Program-made: the position numbers and the translations under genes
The notes under the pieces: model-generated
The model's input: only the letters and a program-made list of their open reading frames with translations
Databases searched by the model: none
What the model was told of the DNA's origin: nothing
NCBI RefSeq assembly: GCF_000003605.2
Contig: NW_003148788.1
Span: 69,315 to 94,970, forward strand
DNA from: Saccoglossus kowalevskii
Taxonomy: Eukaryota; Hemichordata; Enteropneusta; Harrimaniidae
Length of the DNA: 25,656 nucleotides
Direction of reading: 5' to 3'
In this document: positions 8,466 to 19,100 of the stretch, piece after piece
Numbering within the stretch: the first letter of the stretch is position 1
How the letters are laid out: every line of letters starts with the position of its first letter

Positions 8466-8871
8466 ACACTTACACCACTGTAAAAACAGATGTCAACACA
8501 AATACATGTTGAATATTCAGGCAGTTTAGACAGGTTTACGTTGTTAAACTCAGGATCTGATGATTGGTTCAAATATATACAAGAGTTGTCAACTACAGAT
8601 GTTTGATTGCATGAAAGACATTAATACTTAAAAAAAAAAAAAACTACACAGAAGACGGATATCTATCGTCAATCAAAACATTACTATCCGTGAGTCTGAT
8701 TGTGCGTGTTATTTATTGACTGCCATATTTACACATCTTGTCAAAAATGCAAGATATGAGAGGTATTACTTTTATCTCTTTTTACAATGTAATTCCATGT
8801 GATGTATATACTGTATGTTTGGGCTTTTAATCATTCAATCAGTTATGCCAAGTGCCTGTATTATGCCATGT

Positions 8872-8976
8872 GTACTGTAAAAGCATTCATTATCACTGAG
8901 GTTTAAACTCGCTATTTTGATCATATTCACATGATTTTAATTTATCTGATTTCGAGCATTAATGTATTTACAGTAC
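8872..8976. mobile_element. 105-bp MITE with GTACTGTAAA termini
   Basis: The left end GTACTGTAAAAGCATTCATT and the reverse complement of the right end, GTACTGTAAATACATTAATG, agree at most positions (about a 20-bp terminal inverted repeat). The interior includes tttaaactcgctattttga. Short elements with tactgtaaatgcatt ends are widespread in marine invertebrate genomes. A related left half starts at 15550. It is non-coding. Confidence 0.75.
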
Positions 8977-9890
8977 CCTAATAATATGGTGCCAGTCTGT
9001 TAGAAATTTTGAATTCAAGTGTGTTCACTTTTATTCATCATTTTTTTTTTTTTTAAATAAAATGGACTTTAGGGGATTTTTATTTTAAAATTTACCAGTA
9101 TGAAAGATTTTCTTTAAAAACGTGTATAAACGAAAAGTGTTGCATTGTTATTATAGAAGTTGTATAAATCAACTTTCAATAAATTGTACGAGAGTTGACA
9201 TAATTGGTGTATGTAATGTGTCGCCTGTCGCCTGTCCTCCCATAATGCACTGTGTCTTTGTATATACCATAGATGGCAGTATACTTGTTTTAGGGACTCG
9301 TTCTATTTTCGAATTCATAATCACCTGGGGGTAACTGCCATGAATGTTGCTGTGATATTTTTTTGTTTTTAAATGAATTTTCTGTAAATAGCTTTATAAA
9401 ACTAATACAACATAAATAAAAAAAATGGTGAAATGTATAAGTTAGGTAGATGTATATTACTTTGCATGACAATCCCATGATGCATTGCCAGGTATGAATT
9501 GGTGTCGTTGTTTTATTGACTTGCATGTGCTTGTTACTGATCAACTCTTTGAATGCCAAAGACGACCATCTTGATTTTTTAAAGTGTAGTAGGATGAGAA
9601 ATGAACAAATACGAAACATGCAAGTGGACAATTATTATTTTTTTTTTTGCCCTTCAGTTTTTGTCAAAATCAGTCAACACTCACTGGATTTAGAATAATT
9701 CGTTGTTGGCGTTGTGTCACTAAACTGTTATCTTCGTGCAGGAAATTACTACTTTTTAAATTGTTAGGATGACACTAGAGGGAGCTATTTTCGGTATTAG
9801 AAATTAACATGTTTGGATTAGACAGGTTCCATTTTGGCTTGGACGTTTTTGTCATGCCATACACAACGAAACTTTGAACCATTAGAAACT
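8977..9890. other. Intergenic sequence with two ZNF143-like motifs
   Basis: No exon or gene is supported; the open frames at 9122-9334, 9290-9631 and 9516-9698 have no family resemblance and overlap on opposite strands. CCCATAATGCACTGTG (9239-9254) and CCCATGATGCATTGCC (9474-9489) both resemble the core of the ZNF143/Staf binding motif. Confidence 0.4.
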
Positions 9891-10151
9891 CTGCGAGGGG
9901 CGATAGCAGAAAAAACTGCGAATTTATTTTAAATAAATTGGACACCGGTAAATAGAGAAAACTGTCAAACCTGTTTTTTTATATTGCTAAATTCAGATAT
10001 ATCTAATTCAAAAGAAAGTTTAATCTCACAAAAAAGTTATTGGCATTTAATTAGAATTCACTAATTCGTGCATTGAGTCAAATTCGCTAAATGCATGTCA
10101 CGTAGCTATTTTTTAGTGTTTCACAGTTAGTGTATAGCGTAGCTTGCATAC

Positions 10152-10365
10152 CAAACTGGCAAAGTCGGGACTTCTTTTTTGTTTTACAATAAAATATAAT
10201 TAATTTTAGCCTTTTTAACGTGATCGCAAAAACTAACGTGACTGCGAAAGAAATCGCTTTCTTTAGCGGTCAGCTTAGTTTTTGCGCTAACGCTAAAAGG
10301 ACTAAAACAACAATTAATTATTTCTTTTTGTAAAACAGACAAGAAGTCCCGACTTTGCCAGTCTA
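10152..10365. mobile_element. Foldback (long-TIR) element flanked by a 9-bp direct repeat
   Basis: Nearly the whole 214 bp is an inverted repeat. The left arm ACTGGCAAAGTCGGGACTTC (from 10155) pairs with GAAGTCCCGACTTTGCCAGT (ending 10362) without mismatch, and pairing continues with small gaps through gttttacaa, aattaatt, gcaaaaacta and gaaagaaa, giving arms of about 100 bp. CTTGCATAC lies immediately outside on both sides (10143-10151 and 10366-10374), the signature of a 9-bp target-site duplication. That length fits Mutator-like elements (9-11 bp) or Merlin (8-9 bp). The minus-strand frame 10184-10399 lies in this palindrome and is not a gene. Confidence 0.85.
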
Positions 10366-10374
10366 CTTGCATAC

Positions 10375-11480
10375 GTGTGACTACTGGGCCATGCATCATG
10401 ATGCTTAGAGAGCCTGAGGAAAGGCTACGTTCGATCGCCCCTGAATAAACAGCTTGAAAAAGTTGATGGACGTAATATCTTCACTAAATAGATGCATAAT
10501 GTGACAGATTGCGAATACAAATCAGATTTGAGTCATGGGCGGCAAATTGTGTCTGTGTCAATGACAATTATCATTTATTACATATTACAGGAGCAGTCGT
10601 AAATATAATGATAAATGAAATATGACGTAGGATAAATAGCATTTTATTTTAAATACATGCAATTAATAAAATTAGTAACACTGGCATAAATCGCGAAATC
10701 ACATATCAAACAACAACATTTCAAGAAAAAGATGAATAAATTTGTTAAATCTATTTGTTTTTCGTCTGAATACTGATTACATTATAAGTTTATTCTACAT
10801 GGTTACAGGTTGCCGCAATTCAATGAAACGGATTGTCGACACCGCCACTTGACAGGTATGTCATCTATTAAATCATTTCATTGACCTCGCGTACATGTGA
10901 CATGCAGAAAGCATATTATTTGATTTTTGGTCGAGATGGTACACTGTACCTGCCCGGGTGTCAGTTTCGGATGATCTGATGAATTTTAAATGTGTCACCC
11001 ATGTCTTGGCATTTGGATTAGGGCTTAGGTTGATATGCTGTATTTTGATGTCAATACACGAATTTAAATTATTTTAACTGGGTGAATTGCATTTCTATAT
11101 AGGATTGCAATTAAATATAGTTGAATCAAACTCCAATTGAATTTAATGTAATTGAATGTACCTTTCGTGGGCGCCCTGTATCACGTGAGCGTAGCTCCAC
11201 CTGTCCAGGTACATGGACAATTATTCCAATAATGTACATTTACATTAAATTCAGAAACAACGTGTTTTAATTTAAACGTTTGTGTTATTTTCCCAAATAT
11301 CTGAATTGTAGGAAAATCAGCGATTAGCGGTGATAAAACATGTTGAATTTCAGATTCTTCAATTTAAAGTAGAATTCTACACACAAATAAAAATGGTTTC
11401 ATTATTAAAACAATTAAACACACAATTAGATATAGACGAAATGATACAACTGTTGTATGCGCTACACAAATTTACCCCTC
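10375..11480. other. Intergenic sequence, no gene recognised
   Basis: AT-rich sequence. Contains the 12-bp palindrome GCATCATGATGC near 10393 and an AGCC-TGAGGAAA-GGCT hairpin near 10412. No exon-like frame with splice signals was found. Confidence 0.45.
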
Positions 11481-11592
11481 AAAATGCAGGAAATGGCGTT
11501 TCAGGGGTCTATATTCAGGAGGTCGCGCCTTTTGCGCAAGGTTGGTTAGCAGTTCTCGCCCCCCCCCCCCGTGCAAAATCTCGTGCCGCCGC
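11481..11592 (+). repeat. Eroded interspersed repeat with a C12 run
   Basis: aaaatgcaggaaatggcgtt, then tcaggggtctat, gtcgcgccttttgcgc and a run of 12 C (11559-11570) followed by gtgcaaaatctcgtgccgcc. I recall interspersed repeats in invertebrate genomes built from the same blocks (atgcaggaaatggc / cgcgcctt-gcgc / C-run / aaaatc). Here it appears internally deleted. The open frame 11330-11743 runs through it and is probably fortuitous. Confidence 0.4.
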
Positions 11593-11696
11593 ATCTGAAG
11601 TTGAAATAAAACACGTTCAAATCATTATATGTTGCCCTTTAGTAGATACACTACACGTGTATTTCAGTCCAGCAAACCCTATTACGCACTGCAAGC

Positions 11697-11948
11697 TCAC
11701 TTTAATAACCCTCGGCATGATAAATATAGCGGCTTTGGTTTGAACGTTATAGTTTCAGCCAATAAGATATCATTTGGGGCAAACGTAGTAATCTTAAAAG
11801 GACGCCTTAACTCACCCATCGCTGCAGCATTAATAGCACACTTGTGTCGTTCCATATTAGTTTGTAATATTTCATTCAAAGTCCGGCCTTTGAATATATC
11901 TCCAAAATTCTCTGGCATAATTGAGAATGAGTAATATTTTAGAATCAT
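11697..11948 (-). other. Unidentified open segment, possible fragment of a gene or mobile element
   Basis: An 83-codon minus-strand frame from ATG to TGA (MPENFGDIFKGRTLNEILQ... from its second Met) has protein-like composition. Plus-strand frames (to 11743 and 11629-11934) are open over the same bases, as expected where GC content is higher and stops are rarer. GTGAGT directly follows the codons GCG ATG G on the minus strand, a possible donor. No family is recognised, and no companion exons were found on the minus strand in 8-11.6 kb, so this is not called a gene. Confidence 0.25.
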
Positions 11949-12189
11949 AAATATTTTAACGTCACAGCGTCATTGCTTATGAAACTGGATTACATATCTG
12001 AATGTTATTGAACAGCAAAATAATTCGAATTATGATATTTAAAGTGACTGAAAACCAGTGTAGTGAGTGTATACGCGAGATTAGTCTTTTGAAGCGCCTT
12101 CTTTCTGTTCATGTGCTAAGCAGAAATGATTAATATTTCTGTTTTTCATGAAATGATGTTTTCATCATGAATTCATATGGAAATAGTTC

Positions 12190-12316
12190 TGTACAAGTTT
12201 GCATTCTCCAGACAGTAAACTATACAAGGGTACTCGATGGAAGGATCGAGTGAACCTCAGACAACTTCTTTTACTTGTCTGATGTGGGTGGGTGACAGTC
12301 ACTTCAGGCTTGTACA
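12190..12316. other. Cloverleaf-like cluster of inverted repeats
   Basis: An outer 8-bp perfect stem TGTACAAG (12190-12197) / CTTGTACA (12309-12316) encloses two perfect hairpins, ACTCGA (12232-12237) / TCGAGT (12246-12251) and TCAGACAA (12257-12264) / TTGTCTGA (12275-12282), plus a small GTGACAGTCAC near 12293-12303. There is no tRNA-like B box and no coding frame with support. It could be a structured RNA, a cruciform-forming element or a chance cluster. Confidence 0.45.
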
Positions 12317-12733
12317 CTGGCCCAGGAGATAGAAATGCGCACGGACCGGTCCAATATGGGTGGAACAATCATGTAACGAGGAATCAAACCAGCAAAAATA
12401 TGAACACTATGTACACGAAAACAACTGAATGCGTTGTAACTGAAGCTACCTCGAAAATTCACCGTCCTTCGGAAATGAACGTGCTGATGAAGGTCGGTGG
12501 GAAATCAGTTTGCCTTTTACGAAAATATTGACTAGTGTAATAGTACTAATACAATGTGTATTTCCCATTCTTAGAGTAACTAACAAATGGAATTGTTGGA
12601 ATTGTTTCATTATCCATTCCAGGCATCGAATATTAATTTGAAATGTCAAATACCATTCGTTCATCTTTTAGTTTTAGCTTTGCTGGTTTCCCTGGCAACT
12701 CTTCCGGTAATCGATGCGCTTTCTACGATTCGG

Positions 12734-12747
12734 TTGCGCATGCGTCA
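12734..12747 (+). promoter_or_regulatory. NRF1-like site TTGCGCATGCGTCA, possible upstream promoter of the phosphoesterase gene
   Basis: TGCGCATGCGTC matches the NRF1 palindrome (YGCGCAYGCGCR) except near one end, and lies about 360 bp before the proposed start codon at 13101 in a locally CpG-richer stretch (12.65-13.1 kb). The 15-mer TGCGCATGCGTCAGA is identical to one in the family A MITE terminal repeat at 533-697, so it could instead be a relic of such an element. Confidence 0.35.
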
Positions 12748-13100
12748 GAAGTGCTCCCAAAACAAAAGCGCGGCTAGAGACGTCAAATCTACACCTTTGC
12801 TCCGTCCTATAGTTTATAGCTGACTGGTGTCTATTTTCTCATCCATGTAGATGCATCATCAACGAACGTCATGATAGAATTATGTGGGTCGTGGAAATAA
12901 CATAGAATTTTATTTGGAAAGTTGATTTGGTACTGGATCGGGCAACAGATGAGCCCAAACTTTTTCGGCACACATGATGACGATATGTAGCTTCCAATGT
13001 GAGAAGAGCTGAAATACGCCGCCGTTCGCTATAGTCTATTTGTAAATGATGCCGAAAATCACAATTTTGGACCATAATTTGCAGTGAAGACAATTCGACT

Positions 13101-13152
13101 ATGGGGTGTTCGGCGAGCCAACAACATGTCGATGCGTTATTCAGAGGAAATG
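13101..13152 (+). CDS. Phosphoesterase coding exon 1 (residues 1-18), proposed
   Basis: ATGGGGTGTTCGGCGAGCC opens a 52-nt segment encoding MGCSASQQHVDALFRGN and ending AAATG|GTAAGA, a good donor. Its last G plus the GC that opens exon 2 forms Gly18 and keeps the frame. Support is the phase match, the strong start context and the myristoylation-like sequence. The 4,885-bp intron and the lack of a homologue comparison keep this below certainty. Confidence 0.6.
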
Positions 13153-16100
13153 GTAAGATCTTTTAGGATATGAAATTACCCCCTTAAATAACGTTTTTAC
13201 ATGTCGTTATTGTATGAACTTTGACTGACACGAGTGCAAGCCGCAGAAAATGTTGTCTAAACTTGACCAGGTCTTTGAATTAAGGCGAACTACATGTACA
13301 GTCTACCAGTCGAAACAACGCGTGTATGTGGTCGGACACTGCCAGTGGCAGGATTGGTTTGGCGGGCCTCTAGTAAGACATTAGGGACTAGAGCTGGGTG
13401 AAGTCGCGGCCTTTTTGCGAATTCTTACTTTAAAATTGCTCATGTTCTGCAAGTATAAATATGTCTAAGAATAATATATCATTTAACTTTGATTTATTGA
13501 ATAAAACTACGTTTAATTGTAGTTATTCAATTTGGCTTATTTTCGTCTGCTATAGGTATACACGTTTTCTCAGCGGCCCGTCGATATGCTATAAATACTT
13601 CGTGCCGTATATCTCATGGCAGGTGCATGAATGTGGAATAGGAAATTTAAAAGTCAAAACGGAAAATAAACGACAATGAAAAATCCACGAAATGGGAAAT
13701 ACTGTTGAATAACTCACAAGGTCATGACCTGTTGTGAATTGATGTTGCGTGTGGAGGAAACCATGTCAGACAGATCTCCAGTCACCGCTCATTGACAGAA
13801 ATGTGATTAGATAAGTGCAAGGGCAAAATAATTTGTCGCATACAGAATGAGATATTGAAAAACAACTCAACGAGAATCTCACACCGGGATTGCGAGTTGA
13901 TGGTTGTTCTTGTTAGACAGAATACATGATTTACTAGTATTTGGTTATTTAGGATTTCATCATATTATGTTTGTTATAAGGCTATAAACTGTTTTTTAAA
14001 AATCCAATTTTGTTTCGAGCAGTCAAAAAATGCAAGAAAACATTGCAAAGTAAGATTACCTCGTTTTGAGTTTAAAATTTAACACAGTAAAGCAGTAGCT
14101 CTTTTATTTCAACTCAGTATTAGCCCTTGGCTAACCTACAATTGTTTTAAATTTAGCTTCCATGACTTGCTGTAATCATTTATACAAATAATTATTAATG
14201 TGAGTTGCTAGGTGAAATGAAAGCTTCTAACTGGAGGCTTTCTATTATGACTTCATTGTGTCTCAATTTACTTCAACTAACACAATTAATGTTGTTGCTT
14301 TAGACGGAAAAGTTTATTAAGTGGAGAAATTACTTTTCTGGATTACAGTAAAAATAAAAAAAAAACAGAATGCAGTTTGATTTTAAGATTCTTAATTTTT
14401 TGAAACTATGAACAGTAGATACTGTATTTCTGTGTATATGAGATGAAAAAATGAATGATTTACTTGTGTATCTTCATTGCCTATGGTAATTTATATAATA
14501 TAAAAACATTCTGTTGATCGAAAATGCCTTTGATTCACAAAATAGTTTGTTGCTCAGAGGGACTGTGGCTTACTATTTGATTATGATTTACAGTTTTGGG
14601 GACAAAGATTTTGGTTAAATAATTTTACATTCACATGGTTGGTTTAGACAGGTGTGTGAATTTAAAATGTTGTCAGTACATGTGTATTTAGGATAATGTT
14701 CTTTAAGGAAAGTAAATTGGGAAATTAATGTTTTGGTGAAAAAGGTGGTTGAAAAACTTACATTTAAATTTTTGAAATAAGTAGAAAGTAGTTATCGTGT
14801 TATGTAACTAATTTCCTCTTTACTTTTTTTTTAAATTTCTGTACGCAAAAACCTATACCACAATTTTAATTATTTGTGAAATAATTTCATGAATTCAAAC
14901 CTGTGCATAGCGACTACAAAATGGTCACTATAGGCAGGTGGTCTCTATATAGAGGTGGTCACTAGTAAACATGGGTTTGACTGTATTTAAATGCAAATTT
15001 TGTTAACTTTTTGCAATCATTTTCAACTAACTTGCTAGTTTTCTGTAGGGCAGGGCAGGCATCAACCTGTTATTAAGCTGAAGTTAAAATATTAAAAACA
15101 TCACAGCTAATGGTTTACAGTAAGTGCTACTTTTGACATTTTACCCTGATTTAGAATAATAAAAAAAAAAACTCACTGGAGTGGAATGAACGGTATTAAT
15201 GTGAGATAATAAAGAACCACTCAAAGCAAAATGACAATCATTTGATGTTTGGAAAACTTTGTACACAATGTCTATTCATGCGTGAATTAATTCATAGACA
15301 TGAATTGAAAGTTGAGCAGAGTTGGTGTTGAGACTGGCCGTACACATTTGATAGCTGCAGGGGTAATACCAAACAGGCTCTCTTAGCAATTCTTAAACAT
15401 ATTTAACAATACTTTTTAGTAATTGCTGTAATTGATTGAAAGAACCTAAAATAAAGTGCATAAATAGATTTTCAAACACTCCAAGTTAACATGTGTTACT
15501 TAAATACCAGCTTCACTACTATAGCGGCCCTATTAAACCAAATAACATGGTACTGTAAATGCATTAATTATTATTCAATGAGTTTCAATTTCACTATTTT
15601 CATTGATGAGTACCGGTAACATCCACTAAAATGAATCCATGTGAAAATTTAAAATAACAATGGAACTCATTGTTTCACTACCAAATTTGGTAAAATTCAG
15701 AACCAGTGAATTTAAAACATCAAAATAGAGAAATTAAATATCAGGGAATATAGATGGTTTCACAGTATCATATGTGTTTAGAGTTGTAATTAGTGACGTA
15801 TTTATAGTTGGCATTATTTCTCATTTGTCATGAGTCATTATTAGATTAGTTAATTTATTGAATAAAGTGAATTCTAACTGCATTCGTTGACCTAGAATTA
15901 GTGAAATGACAGGTTTGCAAGATGTTTTATTGTATGTGAATATCAATTTCTAGTGAAAGATTGTATTGTTGAATATGTATGTAAATAATCATGGCATATC
16001 ATCTGGAAAATTGATCATCTGTGTGAGGTCTAGAAAGATTGGAAACACATAATCTCCATTATGAGATGTTAAGTTGTCATGGTAACTGTTGATTCAGCTA

Positions 16101-19100
16101 CAACAGGTGTCACAACTGATTTGTCTTCAAATTTGGCAATTAAGATAGATGTGTAGCTTGGATTGCAGAGAGAGAGTACTTTTCTATCTTGAATCCTTAA
16201 TGGATTGACAATGTGTGTGGGAAAGCTAAATGGCTGTTCGTTATTCTCAAAGGCTTTGGCTCTTGTGATTGGTATACAATTTTGTAGCCACGCTTTCATA
16301 ACCAACACAAGATTTCATTATGAACAGTGAATGGGATAATTCTTCATTTATTAGTAAACTAGACGTAATCTAATCTAATCCAATTAGTGATTCATTGATC
16401 TGTTAAACGTGGGATGTTTCAAAAATAAACATATTTGTCCTATTTAGAAGCACATTGCCAATAGAAGCACTTATAAATAAATCAAAAATTGTATTTGTTG
16501 TATACTGAATCGTTAAAATATCACTTAATTTGACCATTGAAACACCTCTGTAATTTACATAAGCACATGTGCTACTAATAGAGCAAATACGATATAATTG
16601 TGGTTTTCAGAAACGATCAATGGTGTTCATTCCCCACCTAGGTTTCTTTCTTTCTCAACAAATTCTGTTGAGCTAGACTGTAATTTCCTTTTTTTGATTA
16701 AGCTGCCAGCCATGTAGCCACTTCAATTTTCACTGTTGATTAAAATATTTCCAATATATTCACTACATTGAAATAGGGAACCGAAAATTCAGACAACTCT
16801 GAAATATTTTGATTTTGAAAAAGGTTCTAGATTGCCTAGTTTTGGAAAATCCATATTGTACGTCATCTGTTTTTTTAATCAATTCACTATATCATCTAAA
16901 TTGATTGGAAAAATCAAAAATAGAAACATTATTAAAGCAAAGTTAGTAACTCTAGCTTCTACAGAAATTGCACAGTCACCTAGAAATCAGTTTACTTAAA
17001 ATTAAAGATATATATGGTGACAGACTACACAGTAATTTTAATTGATGTGTAAAGCTGAACCCATTCATTAGCTATAGAACTTTACTGAAGTGTCCTTATT
17101 TTAAAATAGTGCCATAATTCATACATTAATTAGATTGTGAATAAATAAATAAATATATGATTTTGTTTTGGACTATTAAAATTGTTATAAGAATAATTAA
17201 AATTAACGTGGTTATAGAAAAAGTAAAAGCAAAATACTAAAATACTCGAAGTGTGATACTCTTTACTCCTTGTTAAGAACAAGGGTGATAGTTATTATCT
17301 GAATGTGGTTTCATGCCGTTTTTTTTGAAATGCTGAATAAAAATTAAAATTTTGACTTTTAACATAGATCAGGTGGTCCATCTAGTAGAAAGATAAAAGC
17401 AAAATTACTTGACTGACTGTAATCTGTTATGTTTAGACTGGTTTTACCCAGTGTTTTTCACCAAATGGTTCAGAGCAAAATTCCTTGTTTCCATAGTAAC
17501 AAGTTTTCCTTGAACTGATTATGCAATTGTGGTACAGTTTGTTTACCATTGTAGATTTAGGAATTTATAATTTTGTGAATTTATTCAGTACCATCCTTCT
17601 GTAAAAACTTTTGAATTATTTAGTATTTATAATTAAATAATTTATTTATTTGGAATTCCATAGGCTCCTAAGCATATTATAAGAATAAACAAACAAAGCA
17701 AAAAAAAAAAAAAAACACACAACTAACAAATTTAAAAAAAAAAAATTGAATTAAAAGAAAATGAAAATTGATTAAGTAAACAGAGCATGTCTCATTTTAA
17801 TGGTAAATTTATAGAAATCCATTGAATAAATCAATATTGGGGATTGCTAAGTACTCATTCAAATAGTAACTGACGAATGTTTAAAATTTGAAAATCACTG
17901 TAGTTTGAATAAAATATCAGGAGAATAATATTCTACATGCACACTTGTTTAAAATCTGCATGACAAGAACACCGCTATAATCATTCTTTACAAATTTATA
18001 GCAGAGATATGATCTGTCTAATGTGTTTATTCCATAGGCTATGAATCCTATTCCACCTTAGATAGGAAGACTTCCTCCAGGAGAAAACTGTCAGCTGAGA
18101 TCAAAGCTATGTACACTACATTCTCCACAGAAGTGATCACAATACTGCATTTCAATGATGTCTATAATATTGAAGCAAGAGATATTGATCCTGTCGGCGG
18201 AGTGGCGCGATTTGCAACTGTTATAAAGGAACTTCAGCATGTCAACCCCCTGTTGTTGTTCAGTGGAGATTGTCTTAATCCATCGATAAGTAAGTGGCTG
18301 TGATTAGAAAATAACGATTTAAGAAATGGATCATGTAGTACAGCTGACTGGTAATGATTTATCACATCACAATCAATTCGGAGTTGGGTGGAGAGGGTTG
18401 ATTGGTTTGTGAATTTAATTCCATACTGGTAGTGTGGGGCAAACTTCCACAGATTTCAGCTATTCTATAATGAACCAAAACATATGTATGATAAAAACTG
18501 GTAAAATTATTGCTACAACTATACTATATAGATTGTCACACTTTATTTACATTTACACATATGCACAGAAACCGGTTGGCAAGATCGGTTGTCTGTACCC
18601 GAAGGTAAAATAATAGCATTGTTCACCGATATTAAATATGCTCTATTAGAAGCATATGCGCTAACATTCTTAATCAGAGATGTATCTATGACTAAAATAA
18701 GTCATATTTTAACTTTACAGTACAGAATGAATGCAATTTAAGGTTTATGAGTGCTTCTATTGAAGTTGTGTTTCTAATAGAACAAATACGGCACAGTATT
18801 TGCTCTAGTAGTAGCGCATACACTTATATAATTTACAGTACATGTCAATGTTATAACTTGTGGGCAACATTGTCACCTCAGATCACAGGGCTTAGTAAGT
18901 AACATTTGTTATCAAACTTTGCATACTGATTGGCAAAATAAAAATAAATAAGTGACAGTGCAATGGCCTATATGGAAATGTTAAAATTAATGGAAAAATT
19001 AAAAAGAGTAGATAAAGGATAAAAGTGGGAAAGTAAAAAAAATGGGAAAAAATGAAAAATATTATTGAGGTTGAAATGAAAATAAAGTTTGCATTAATTA

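Larger units (their letters stand above)
7949..8871. other. ORC6 3' untranslated and downstream sequence
   Basis: No gene. Contains short direct repeats (ctttttc/ctgacttg...tcttgta-type, 8070-8175), A-runs at about 8257 and 8630, and a CCTGG/ATTAC simple-repeat patch. How much is transcribed 3' UTR cannot be told. Confidence 0.5.
15606..18037. other. Phosphoesterase intron 1, last part
   Basis: AT-rich intron. It contains a minus-strand open frame at 16069-16308 of unknown meaning, a repeat-family segment at 16505-16590, (AAAT)n near 17141-17156 and A-rich low complexity at 17700-17745. It ends tgtgtttattccatag. No supported exon. Confidence 0.45.

Noticed and set aside
9895..10443. hAT-like ends AGGGGCGAT (9896-9904) and ATCGCCCCT (10434-10442) bracketing the foldback element
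   Set aside because: Only about nine bases pair, the flanks (aactctgc / aataaaca) are not an 8-bp duplication and the interior shows no matching subterminal repeats.
12869..13093. Minus-strand open frame just upstream of the phosphoesterase start, possible bidirectional partner
   Set aside because: No family resemblance and no downstream exons on the minus strand; probably low stop density in a CpG-richer promoter region.
18109..18303. Short stand-alone protein starting at the Met codon at 18109
   Set aside because: The frame is open upstream to the acceptor at 18037, and its end reads through a GTAAGT donor; it is an internal exon of a spliced gene.
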